From: GCA-2683825 sp965662355
GTDB taxonomy: Bacteria > Planctomycetota > UBA1135 > GCA-002686595
Length of the DNA: 42,886 nucleotides
NCBI GenBank assembly: GCA_965662355.1
Contig: CBFIHP010000031.1
Location: 1-42,886, forward strand
Direction: 5' to 3'
Position numbers and translations under genes: made by a program
Shown: positions 16,584 through 24,715 of the stretch, piece by piece
How the letters are laid out: each line of letters begins with the position of its first letter
Position numbering within the stretch: position 1 is the first letter of the stretch
Notes under the pieces: generated by a model
Databases searched by the model: none
The model's input: only the letters and a program-made list of their open reading frames with translations
Told to the model about the DNA's origin: nothing

Positions 16584-16870
16584 GTCGAAGCTATCGACCT
16601 CCGGCTCCGACAACCCTGAGCGGGAGCCCGGGCCGGCTCCAACACGGCAGTTCTTTCCGTCGTATCGTTCCCCAATGCAGCGCCATCGCAGGCGATTCCC
16701 GCCCAGATCCCTCACCTCTCTCCGTGGTTCGCCCTAAAATACTTCGCTTTTGGGCTCCTGCGGCCGAAGGAGGTACTTCGAGACCCCGTTCGACCTCTCC
16801 CGACCACCCCCCGCGAGTCGTGGTCGCCGCCCCGTTCCCCACGCCACTTCTCCACGCCCCAAGACCGACC

Positions 16871-19036
16871 ATGCAAGCTTGGAAGCGGAAATCTCGCTTC
16901 GCTGCACTGACCTTCGTCGCAGCGATGTTCCTATCACAGCCGGCCTCCGCCTACATCGGCCCCGGCGCTGGTTTTGCGGCCGCGGGTAGCGTGCTGGTGC
17001 TCCTGGCCACCTTCCTCTTGGCCTTCGGCATTGTCCTGCTCTACCCGCTGAAGCTCGTTGCGAGATTATTCCTGAACCGCGGCAATGCCAAGCCCAAGGT
17101 CAAGCGGATGATCGTCGTCGGATTCGATGGCTTCGATCCGGGGCTGGCCAAGAAGTACATGGACGAGGGCAAGATGCCCAACTTCAAGAAGATGGCCGAG
17201 AAAGGCTGCTTCTATCCGTTGAGCACCGCCTGTCCGTCGATTTCGCCGGTGGCGTGGTCCAGCTATGCGACAGGTGTCGATGCCTCGCGGCACAACATCT
17301 ACGATTTCCTGACGCGTGACCCTTGCTCCTACTTCCCGATGCTGTCCTCGACGGACATCAAGACGGTTCCGCGCACGTTGAATCTCGGGTTGGCGAAGAT
17401 TCCCTGGGGCACGAAGGTCGTGCAGAAGCTCCTGCAGAAGAGCCAACCCTTCTGGAAGCTCCTCGGTGCGCAGGGCATCTGGTCCTCGATCATTCGCGTT
17501 CCGATCACGTTCCCGCCGCAGAAGTTCAAGAACGGCACGCTGCTCTCGGGCATGTGCGTGCCCGATTTGCAGGGGACGCAGGGGTCGTTCTCCTTCTATT
17601 CGACCGAGAGCCGCAAGAGCAAGCACACCGGCGGCCAGCAGTACACGATTCGGATGAAGAACGGAGTTGTCGAGTCGAAACTGACCGGCCCTCCGGGCGG
17701 CGATGGACACGCGATGAAGTGTCCCTTTACCGCCACCTTCGATTCCGAGAAGAAGCAGGTGACGATCGAGGTCGGTACCGACAAGGCGACCGTCGGTGTC
17801 CGTGAGTACACGCCTTGGATGCGTGTCCCGTTCGACAACTGCACGGGCATCGGCCGTTTCTACATCCAGACCTGGGAAGGCGACAACATCGGTATCTACG
17901 TGACGCCGATCAACATCGATCCGGACAGCCCGGCGATGCCGATTTCGCACCCCTTCGTCTACTCGATCTATCTCGCCAAGACGATCGGCCCGTACGCGAC
18001 GCTCGGCCTCGCCGAGGACACCTGGGCCCTGAACGAGCGGGTCGTTGACGAAGAGGCCTTCCTGAAGCAAGCCTGGCTGATTTTCGAAGAGCGCAAGCAG
18101 ATGCTCTGGGACGTGCTCGAGAAGACCAAGAAGGGCTTTGTCACGGTGGTCTTCGATACGACCGACCGGATCTCGCACATGTTCTACCGCTATCTCGATC
18201 CGGATCATCCGGCGAACGCAGGCAAGGACACCGAGAAACACAAGAACGTGATTCCCGAGCTCTACGCGAAGATGGACAAGTTCCTGGTCGAGATCCAGGA
18301 GAAGGTCGGTGACGACCCCGAAACGGTTTTCTGCGTCATTTCCGATCACGGCTTTTGCAACTTCACCCGCGGCGTCAACCTCAACACCTGGATGAAGGAG
18401 GAGGGCTACCTTGTCCTGAAGGAAGGGCAGGAGACTTCCGGCGACTGGTTTGCCCAGGTCGACTGGGACAAGACGCGCGCGTTTACCCTGGGGCTCACCG
18501 GAATCTTCATCAACAGGAAGGGCCGCGAAGCCAAGGGCATCGTTGAGAAGGGCCCCGAGATGGATGCTCTGATCGCCGAGATCAAAGGCAAGCTCGAAAA
18601 GCTGGTCGATCCCAAGTCGGGCGACCGCGTCATACGCGAGGCTTTCATCACTCGCGAGATGCATTCGGGCCCGTACGCGGACATGGCTCCGGAGATCCTG
18701 GTCGGCTACAACAAGAGCTTCCGCCATTCATGGGATTGCGCGACGGGCTCGGTGACGGCCGAGATCTTCACCGACAACACGAAGTCCTGGTCGGGCGATC
18801 ACTGTGTCGATCCGCGGCTCGTTCCCGGCGTCTTCTGGTGCAACCGCCAGATCGCGACCGAGACGCCTAATATCCTGGACATTGCACCTACGGCCCTCGA
18901 TCTCTTCGGCGTGCAAGCGCCGGGGTACATGCAGGGCGCGAACCTCTTCGAACGCAGTGCCGGGGGCCCCGCGAAGGTTTCCGACGTTGCCGCACCAGAA
19001 AACGAGTTCGTCACCTCGGAGAAGGCGGCGTCATGA
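16871..19036 (+). CDS. Membrane-tethered AlkP-superfamily phosphohydrolase (COG3379-like)
   Basis: The 721-residue protein starts at MQAWKRKSRF with a signal (FAALTFVAAMFLSQPASA), then a YIGPGAGF motif and a second hydrophobic helix (residues 38-60), so the catalytic part is probably tethered; which side of the membrane it occupies is uncertain. Catalytic features: Asp86 in IVVGFDGFDPG, likely nucleophile Ser125 in CPSISPVAWSSYATG, and Asp492-His493 in VISDHGFCNF. The family is 'predicted AlkP-superfamily phosphohydrolase/phosphomutase'; no substrate is established. A DNxTG-type insert of about 200 residues separates the two metal halves. Its TGA overlaps the ATG of the next gene, a paralogue, so the two are translationally coupled. 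An in-frame start at 16724 is less likely because it hides the signal peptide. Confidence 0.88.
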   Translation: MQAWKRKSRFAALTFVAAMFLSQPASAYIGPGAGFAAAGSVLVLLATFLLAFGIVLLYPLKLVARLFLNRGNAKPKVKRMIVVGFDGFDPGLAKKYMDEGKMPNFKKMAEKGCFYPLSTACPSISPVAWSSYATGVDASRHNIYDFLTRDPCSYFPMLSSTDIKTVPRTLNLGLAKIPWGTKVVQKLLQKSQPFWKLLGAQGIWSSIIRVPITFPPQKFKNGTLLSGMCVPDLQGTQGSFSFYSTESRKSKHTGGQQYTIRMKNGVVESKLTGPPGGDGHAMKCPFTATFDSEKKQVTIEVGTDKATVGVREYTPWMRVPFDNCTGIGRFYIQTWEGDNIGIYVTPINIDPDSPAMPISHPFVYSIYLAKTIGPYATLGLAEDTWALNERVVDEEAFLKQAWLIFEERKQMLWDVLEKTKKGFVTVVFDTTDRISHMFYRYLDPDHPANAGKDTEKHKNVIPELYAKMDKFLVEIQEKVGDDPETVFCVISDHGFCNFTRGVNLNTWMKEEGYLVLKEGQETSGDWFAQVDWDKTRAFTLGLTGIFINRKGREAKGIVEKGPEMDALIAEIKGKLEKLVDPKSGDRVIREAFITREMHSGPYADMAPEILVGYNKSFRHSWDCATGSVTAEIFTDNTKSWSGDHCVDPRLVPGVFWCNRQIATETPNILDIAPTALDLFGVQAPGYMQGANLFERSAGGPAKVSDVAAPENEFVTSEKAAS

Positions 19037-21222
19037 TGCTTCCGCGTTGGACTGTTTATCCCGCTCTGGCCCTCTTGGCCGGTGTGATCATCACTGCCAT
19101 TCCGTCCAGGAGCGACGCTGACCCGTACGCGGGTTCCGTGACCATCACGGATCTGCCGGCCGAGACCGCGTCTTCCTTCGTCAGCCGTCCGACGAAGTTC
19201 AAGCCCTTGGTCGTGCTTGGCATTGACGGTCTTGACCCCGAAGTCCTGGCCAAGGTGATCGAGGAGCACCCCGAGCGGATGAAGAACTTCCGCTGGCTGA
19301 CCGAGCAGGCAGACGGCATTCAGTCCCTGGGCACGTCGAATCCACCTCAGAGCCCCGTCGCGTGGTCGAACTTCATCACCGGGTTGAACCCCGGTGGGCA
19401 CGGGATCTTCGACTTCATCCACCGCGACCCGATGACGCGCGCGCTCACCTCGTCGCAGACGACGGTGGAAGAGCCGTTCATGAGCGTGGGCTTCCCCTTC
19501 ACGCCCTACAAGATCGACATCGGGGGCGACGCGCCGGCGAACCGCACCGGCAAGTCCTTCTGGACGATCCTCGCCGAGAACGGGATCCCCGCCGACATCT
19601 GGCGCATGCCCGCCAACTTCCCTGTCGAACCGTCCAAGGGCGTCTCTTTCCCCGGGATGATGACGCCGGCCGTCGACTCGGCCTACGGCGAGTGTTCCTT
19701 CTGGACGACGGACGGCATGCGCGACGTCGACCTCGACTACAAGAAGGTGCAGTTGATCTCGGAATACAACGGCCGCATCGATACGTCGATCAAGGGACCG
19801 ACGAACACGATGAAGAAGAAGAAAGACGGCCGCGACGTCCAAGAGCAGGTGGCTCTGAAAATCTACGTGGACCGCAAAGCCGGCGCCGCGGCGATCGACG
19901 TCGGTGGTGAGAGGGTCATTCTGAAGCCCGGCGAGTGGAGCAACTTCGTACGCCTCGACTTCGAGCTGATGCCCATGCTGGCCTCACAGAGCGGCATCGT
20001 GCGCTTCTACTTGCGCAGCATCGATCCCGAGGTCGAGCTGTACGCCTCGCCGGTCAACTTCGACCCCGAAGCCCCCGCGTTCCCCGTCTCGGAACCCAGC
20101 TCGGCCAGTGCCGATCTCGTGAAGGGCATCGGTCGCTACTACACGCAGGGCATGGCCGAGGACGTCAACGCCCTGAAGAACGACATTCTGACTGACGCTG
20201 AGTTCATGCAGCAGGTCGACCTCGTCTACAACGAGCGCGTCGACATGCTGGACTACGCTCTCGATCTTTACACCGGGAACGACGACGGCGGATTCCTCTT
20301 CTTCTATTTCTCCACGGTCGATCTCAGCTGCCACATGATGTGGCGGCACACCGACCCCGCTCACCCCGCGCACGACGCCGAAAAAGCCAAGGAGGATTCC
20401 TCCTGGTGGACCGGACGCGAAGGCAGCACGTGGGAGAACACGGTCGAAGATCTCTACATGAAGATGGATCCGGTGCTGGGCACGGTTCGCGAGCGCTTGG
20501 GAGATGACATCACCTTGATCGTCATGTCCGATCACGGCTTCGCGCCGTTCCGCTATGAGTTCAGCTTGAATACCTGGTTGCACGAGAACGGCTACCTCGT
20601 TCTCAAGCCCGGTTTCGAAAAGGAACTCCCCCGCGACGCGTCCGGTTTCAAGAAGCAGTTCATCTTCTCCGGCGCGGTCGATTGGTCGAAGACCAAGGCC
20701 TACGGCATGGGCTTCAACGGCCTGTACTTGAACCGGGTCGGTCGCGAGCTGGACAACCCCAAGACGGACGAGGACGAGAGCGGAATCGTCACCGAGGCCG
20801 AAGCCGAAGACCTCCTGCTCGAGATCAAGCGCAAGCTAGAGGGCTTCGTGCACAAGGAGACGGGCCACGGTCCCATCCTGCGCTGCGCCCTGGCCAAGGA
20901 AATCTACAGCGGCCCGCGCGTGTCGGAAGCACCTGACATGCTGGTTGGCTACAACGCCGGTTATGGCAATTCGGATGCCTCTTCGACGGGCCGCATCCCG
21001 CATGCGCTCATCCAGGAAAATTCCCGCGACACCCACGGCGGCAAGCTCGGCACCTTCAACGGCAATCATCTGATGGCCCCCGAAGTCGTCGCCGGCACGC
21101 TGCTTTCGAACAAGCCCGTTCGAGCCGGAGACCACCGACTGGAAGACCTCACGGTGGAGATTCTGCGTCAGTACGGCATCGAGAAGCCGGCTGAGATGCA
21201 GGGTCATCCCGTGCTCGAATAG
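19033..21222 (+). CDS. Exported AlkP-superfamily phosphohydrolase paralogue (COG3379-like)
   Basis: This 729-residue protein overlaps the preceding stop (ATGA) and has a simple N-terminal signal (YPALALLAGVIITAIPS). It is a paralogue of its upstream neighbour: Asp65 in VVLGIDGLDPEV, Ser107 in NPPQSPVAWSNFITG, HGIFDFIHRDP after it, and Asp500-His501 in VMSDHGFAPF followed by SLNTWLHENGYLVLKPG, matching LNTWMKEEGYLVLKEG in the neighbour. Two similar but divergent enzymes encoded back to back suggest a heteromeric or sequential function outside the cytoplasm. The substrate is unknown; phosphodiester or pyrophosphate bonds of lipids, glycans or nucleotides are family possibilities. It is followed by the second RHH-like gene after 54 bases. 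Confidence 0.88.
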   Translation: MMLPRWTVYPALALLAGVIITAIPSRSDADPYAGSVTITDLPAETASSFVSRPTKFKPLVVLGIDGLDPEVLAKVIEEHPERMKNFRWLTEQADGIQSLGTSNPPQSPVAWSNFITGLNPGGHGIFDFIHRDPMTRALTSSQTTVEEPFMSVGFPFTPYKIDIGGDAPANRTGKSFWTILAENGIPADIWRMPANFPVEPSKGVSFPGMMTPAVDSAYGECSFWTTDGMRDVDLDYKKVQLISEYNGRIDTSIKGPTNTMKKKKDGRDVQEQVALKIYVDRKAGAAAIDVGGERVILKPGEWSNFVRLDFELMPMLASQSGIVRFYLRSIDPEVELYASPVNFDPEAPAFPVSEPSSASADLVKGIGRYYTQGMAEDVNALKNDILTDAEFMQQVDLVYNERVDMLDYALDLYTGNDDGGFLFFYFSTVDLSCHMMWRHTDPAHPAHDAEKAKEDSSWWTGREGSTWENTVEDLYMKMDPVLGTVRERLGDDITLIVMSDHGFAPFRYEFSLNTWLHENGYLVLKPGFEKELPRDASGFKKQFIFSGAVDWSKTKAYGMGFNGLYLNRVGRELDNPKTDEDESGIVTEAEAEDLLLEIKRKLEGFVHKETGHGPILRCALAKEIYSGPRVSEAPDMLVGYNAGYGNSDASSTGRIPHALIQENSRDTHGGKLGTFNGNHLMAPEVVAGTLLSNKPVRAGDHRLEDLTVEILRQYGIEKPAEMQGHPVLE

Positions 21223-21276
21223 GTTTCGAGAACCAACACAACCCCTCAACAGAAACGACAAAGAAAAGGTACTCCC

Positions 21277-21474
21277 ATGTTTGGTGGAGGAAACAAGATC
21301 AAGCTCGACGCCGATCTCCTGGATCGCATCAAGAAGGTGGCTGAAGTCGCCGGCTATGCATCCCACGAGGAGTTCATCGTTCACGTGCTCGAGAAAGAAC
21401 TCGCCCAGTTCGAAGAAGCCGGCTCCGACGAGGACATCGTCGAGAAGCTCAAGGGCCTCGGCTATATCAGCTAG
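21277..21474 (+). CDS. Small RHH-like protein paired with the AlkP genes
   Basis: This 65-residue protein is preceded by AAAGG. The core (NKIKLDADLLDRIKKVAEVAG, then YASHEEFIVHVLEKELAQFEEAG) aligns along its length with the RHH protein at 12373: strand, helix, a G-F/Y-x-S turn, FIVxVL helix, acidic linker and tail. The tail LKGLGYIS parallels LKNLGYL. The N-terminus MFGGGNK is more basic/glycine-rich than in the first. Because it follows two AlkP genes and precedes a membrane protein, it may be a regulator of this operon or an adaptor for its proteins. DNA binding is not certain: the strand is less clearly basic than in classical CopG proteins. Confidence 0.75.
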   Translation: MFGGGNKIKLDADLLDRIKKVAEVAGYASHEEFIVHVLEKELAQFEEAGSDEDIVEKLKGLGYIS

Positions 21475-21528
21475 CACTCCCGCACACGTACGACACCGCA
21501 CCCCCATGCACCTCAATTCGCCGGTCGA

Positions 21529-22392
21529 ATGAACTTCCTCAACTGGCTCACCAGTTTCTTCTTCGACGTCTTTTTGACGCCGTTCGAGCTTCTTGGTAGC
21601 TCCTTCGCTTTGATCGTGACGTCGGGAATCTTCGGCATCGTCGCGCTCCTGATCTTCAAGTCGATCAGCTGGCAAGCCGGCATCAAGGCGACCAAGGACA
21701 AGATCAAGGGGCACATGATCGCGATTCGCATCTACCAAGATGACCTCGTGATCGTGGGCAAGTCCGTGGTCTCGGTGCTCCTGCGCAACTTTCAGTACAT
21801 CGGTCTGAACTTCGGTCCGATCCTGCCTCTGGCGCTCCCCTTTGGGTTCGTGGCCGCGCAATTCGTCGTGCGCTACGCATTCGACCCGATCCCTGTGACC
21901 CCGCAGGAAGAGGTCGCTGGGCTCAAGAGCGGCGAAGGCACGATGGTCTCCATCACGATGAAGTCCGACCGCAAGGCGGAGGTCGAAGGGCTCACCCTGC
22001 GGCTGCCCCAGAATTTCCTGGCGCTAACGCCGATGGTGGTCAACGCCACCGATGGTGTCGCCTGGCAAGAGGTGGTCGCGCTGTCACCGGGCGAGGGTGA
22101 GATCGAGCTCTTGATGGGCGATCAGGTCATCGGAACGAAGTCGATCGTCGCCGGCGATAGCCCTCCACGCATGATGCAGGGAGAACGCGTCTCGGGGCTC
22201 TTCTCGGCGATCCTCTGGCCGGCCGAGGAGCGTTTCGCTTCGGATTGTCCCATCGAGGCAGTTCGATTCGCCTATCCGGACAGGGACCTAGGGTGGTTGC
22301 CCGGTGGTGTCGGTGGAATTCTCCTGATCTTCATCGTGGCTTCGATGCTCTTCGGTGTGGCCCTCCTCAAGCCACTGAACATCCAGATCTAA
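21529..22392 (+). CDS. Three-helix membrane protein with charged cytoplasmic hairpin
   Basis: This 287-residue protein has hydrophobic segments near residues 24-44, 97-115 and 262-282. Between the first two lies a basic, probably cytoplasmic segment (KATKDKIKGHMIAIRIYQDD). Between the last two is a soluble domain of about 140 residues with beta-strand character (GEGEIELLMGDQVIGTKSI). The N-terminal half resembles the topology of Oxa1-superfamily/DUF106 insertases (helix, charged coiled hairpin, helix), but this is a resemblance in layout, not a confirmed homology. The gene is 54 bases after the second RHH-like gene and 17 before the HD gene, so it likely belongs to the AlkP operon. I do not know its function. 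Confidence 0.6.
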   Translation: MNFLNWLTSFFFDVFLTPFELLGSSFALIVTSGIFGIVALLIFKSISWQAGIKATKDKIKGHMIAIRIYQDDLVIVGKSVVSVLLRNFQYIGLNFGPILPLALPFGFVAAQFVVRYAFDPIPVTPQEEVAGLKSGEGTMVSITMKSDRKAEVEGLTLRLPQNFLALTPMVVNATDGVAWQEVVALSPGEGEIELLMGDQVIGTKSIVAGDSPPRMMQGERVSGLFSAILWPAEERFASDCPIEAVRFAYPDRDLGWLPGGVGGILLIFIVASMLFGVALLKPLNIQI

Positions 22393-22409
22393 CCGGGGTA
22401 CCTACAACG

Positions 22410-22970
22410 GTGTTCTCAGAGGCCCTCGAACGTGCCCTTTGTGCTGCTATCGTGGCGCACAAAGGGCAGTTTCGTAGGGGGGGCGACACGCCCTACGCCG
22501 TGCACCCGTTGCACGTCGCCTTCTTGCTTGCTAAGCACGGTGCCGAGGACGAGGTCATTCAGGCCGGTCTGCTTCACGATGTTGTGGAAGACTGCGATGA
22601 ATGGACCATCGAGCGGCTTCACGGAGAGTTCGGTTCGCGCGTCGCGGAGATCGTGGCCGAGCTGACAGAGGACAAGTCGTGCACGTGGACGGAACGCAAG
22701 CAAGCAGCGATCGACCGTGTGCCCTCGATGTCGAGTGACGCAGCCTTTGTAAAAGCGTGCGACAAGCTACACAACCTGGAGAGCCTGCTTTCTCAACTCG
22801 AACAGACGAGCGACCCCGAACTCGTCTGGAAGCGCTTCCGCGGGGGGCGTGATGCGACCTTGGCCATGGACAAGGAGCTCGTCGCGGCACTGGAGCGGCG
22901 CATCGAGAGCCGTTTGGCGGCCGCACTCACCAAGGTGCAGCGAGCGATAGAGAACCTCGCCAGGGAATAA
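22410..22970 (+). CDS. HD-domain protein, small alarmone hydrolase-like (MESH1/SpoT-type)
   Basis: Taking GTG at 22410 gives 186 residues starting FSEALERALCAAIVAHKGQ. The HD signature of SpoT-type hydrolases is complete: AHKGQFRRGGDTPYAVHPLHV, then GLLHDVVEDCDEW, with a later KACDKLHNLESL supplying the last metal/nucleotide residues. Family members remove the 3'-pyrophosphate of (p)ppGpp or act on related nucleotides using Mn2+. No synthetase, TGS or ACT domain is present, so it is a stand-alone hydrolase. One possible link to the neighbours is that PAPS and PAP are 3'-phosphorylated nucleotides, but activity on them is speculation. It lies 17 bases after the membrane-protein gene. Confidence 0.82.
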   Translation: MFSEALERALCAAIVAHKGQFRRGGDTPYAVHPLHVAFLLAKHGAEDEVIQAGLLHDVVEDCDEWTIERLHGEFGSRVAEIVAELTEDKSCTWTERKQAAIDRVPSMSSDAAFVKACDKLHNLESLLSQLEQTSDPELVWKRFRGGRDATLAMDKELVAALERRIESRLAAALTKVQRAIENLARE

Positions 22971-22996
22971 GCCCAGGAGTCGGCTACAATCCTGAG

Positions 22997-24538
22997 ATGC
23001 CCTCTTGCGTGCTTCCTTGGTTGAAGACGGCGCTCGCCGTGGTGTTTTTCCTCGCGAGCATGTCCGTGCTACCGTCACAAGGCGGATACCGGACAGAGAA
23101 GATTCCCCAGCACGGCATCGAGATCCTGGTCCCGCGCAAGTACGACAGCCTGCCGGCGCAGCCCAACGAGACCTACGTCATTCGCAAGTGGTTCGGTGAA
23201 CCGTCCAAGAAGGCCTTCGGCCGCTACGATACGCGCCCCCAGATGTACCTCGTGGTCATCCCGAAGGTGGAGGACCCCAAAGGCGATCGCACGGATGCCA
23301 GCCGCACTTCGGGAGTGGTGAACAGTTTCCCCCGCTTCTTCGGACAAGCCTATTCCGTCAAGAGCAAGAAGAACAAGGTGGGTTGGACGCTCGGGGACAA
23401 GCGCATCGAGAAGGCCCGCAAGGAACTCGCTTGTTCTCAGTTCGATTCGAGCCTCAAGGCCGGGCCAATCCGCTTGCAGGGTCGCGCCTACTGTCTCGAG
23501 GACGAGGAGCGGATCTTCGCGATCTATGGCTTCTGCCCGGAGGAGGACTTTCAGAAGCAGTCGAGGATGTGGAGTCACGTCGCCAAGAAGATCGTCCTCA
23601 GCGGTGCGGTGGAGGCCGTCGACCCGAAGTGGGTGCGCTACTACGAGCGCCGCAAGAAGTTCAAGGACCCCTCGTTTCGGGCCAAGCTGCGCTCGGAGCT
23701 TCCGCGCGGATGGCGGGCGGACGACACCGAGAACTTCATCTTCCTCTACAGCACGAAGGACGAGAAGCTGATCCGGATCTTGAAACGCGAGCTTGAGGCG
23801 ATTCGCACGGCCTACCTCGAGCTCTTTCCGCCGGTCGAGCCGATCCAGGCGGTCTCCGCCGTGCGCGTTTGCAGGGATCAGGTGGAGTATCACCAGTACG
23901 GGGGACCCAGGGGGTCTGCGGGATACTGGCTGGCGCCCGCCAAGGAACTCGTTTTCTATGATCAGGGCAAGGGCGAGGGGCGCGCCGACTCACGGATCGT
24001 GCTCTACCACGAGGCCTTCCACCAGTACATCTACTACAGCTCGGGCGAGGTCGCGCCCCACAGCTGGTTCAACGAGGGCTACGGTGACTATTTCTCGGGG
24101 GCCCGCTTCAGCCGCACCGGAGACATCTCCAAGATCGGGCCGAACCCCTGGCGGGTAAAGCAGATCAAGGACTACGTCAGGGCCGGCAAGTACGTCTCCT
24201 TCGACGAGATCTTCTTTCTCGAGAAGGCCGGGTTCTACGCGGACGCACAGCGTTGTTACCCACAGGCCTGGTCGATGATTTACTTCCTGCGCGAGTCGAA
24301 GCTCGTGCGGCGGCACCCACGCTGGAAGAGAATTCTCCCGCAGTACTTCGAAACCCTGAAGCAGACCTTCGAGGAGGGGCTCTACGCCATGCGGGAGGAC
24401 AAGCGGAAGGACCCGGAGGCGATGGCCGAGATCACGCGGAAGGCACGGGAGACGGCGATCAAGGTGGCTCTTAGCGGAGTGGACGTCGACGAGCTCGAAG
24501 CTCTCTGGGTTGATTTCGTTTCAGAAATGGAACCCTAG
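22997..24538 (+). CDS. Secreted gluzincin-type metalloprotease-like protein
   Basis: This 513-residue protein has a signal peptide (LKTALAVVFFLASMSVLPSQG). The zinc site is convincing: His338-Glu339-xx-His342 in YHEAFHQYIYY and a downstream glutamate, Glu360, in WFNEGYGDYFSG, the gluzincin pattern. The N-terminal half (to about residue 215) is a separate domain of unknown type, followed by a region starting PRGWRADDTENFIFLYSTKD that resembles the DUF1570-like lead-in to such peptidases. It should act outside the cytoplasm, possibly on cell-envelope proteins. The natural substrate is unknown. It begins 27 bases after the HD gene but no shared function is evident. Confidence 0.82.
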   Translation: MPSCVLPWLKTALAVVFFLASMSVLPSQGGYRTEKIPQHGIEILVPRKYDSLPAQPNETYVIRKWFGEPSKKAFGRYDTRPQMYLVVIPKVEDPKGDRTDASRTSGVVNSFPRFFGQAYSVKSKKNKVGWTLGDKRIEKARKELACSQFDSSLKAGPIRLQGRAYCLEDEERIFAIYGFCPEEDFQKQSRMWSHVAKKIVLSGAVEAVDPKWVRYYERRKKFKDPSFRAKLRSELPRGWRADDTENFIFLYSTKDEKLIRILKRELEAIRTAYLELFPPVEPIQAVSAVRVCRDQVEYHQYGGPRGSAGYWLAPAKELVFYDQGKGEGRADSRIVLYHEAFHQYIYYSSGEVAPHSWFNEGYGDYFSGARFSRTGDISKIGPNPWRVKQIKDYVRAGKYVSFDEIFFLEKAGFYADAQRCYPQAWSMIYFLRESKLVRRHPRWKRILPQYFETLKQTFEEGLYAMREDKRKDPEAMAEITRKARETAIKVALSGVDVDELEALWVDFVSEMEP

Positions 24539-24620
24539 AAATCGCCCTTTCCGGGGCCTGTGAGGGCGTCGAGCGTGAGATTCGTGGGATTCAACTCGTG
24601 AATTGCATCCTTTTCTCCAT

Positions 24621-24634
24621 TCCGTACGTACGGA
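24621..24634 (+). promoter_or_regulatory. 14-bp perfect palindrome upstream of the sigma gene
   Basis: TCCGTACGTACGGA is a perfect palindrome 81 bases before the GTG of the sigma factor gene, in the only gene-free stretch before it. It may be an operator. A perfect 14-mer palindrome is expected by chance two or three times in a window this size, so position is the main support. Confidence 0.3.
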
Positions 24635-24715
24635 CTGTCGTCGCATCCCGCTAATGCGTGCGGCAGGGGGCTCTTCCCGGGGGGGAGGGGGGGTCAAGAA
24701 AAGGAGCGAAGCAAC

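Noticed and set aside
17066..18727. Long open frame on the minus strand (553 codons) opposite the COG3379-type gene
   Set aside because: GC-rich coding DNA with biased third positions keeps antisense frames open. The plus strand carries clear AlkP motifs and a signal peptide, and the minus frame shows low-complexity charged sequence without motifs.
12373..22970. A sulfotransferase or PAPS reductase that would complete a known pathway
   Set aside because: I looked for P-loop 5'-PSB and 3'-PB motifs and for reductase motifs in all frames of this region and found none.
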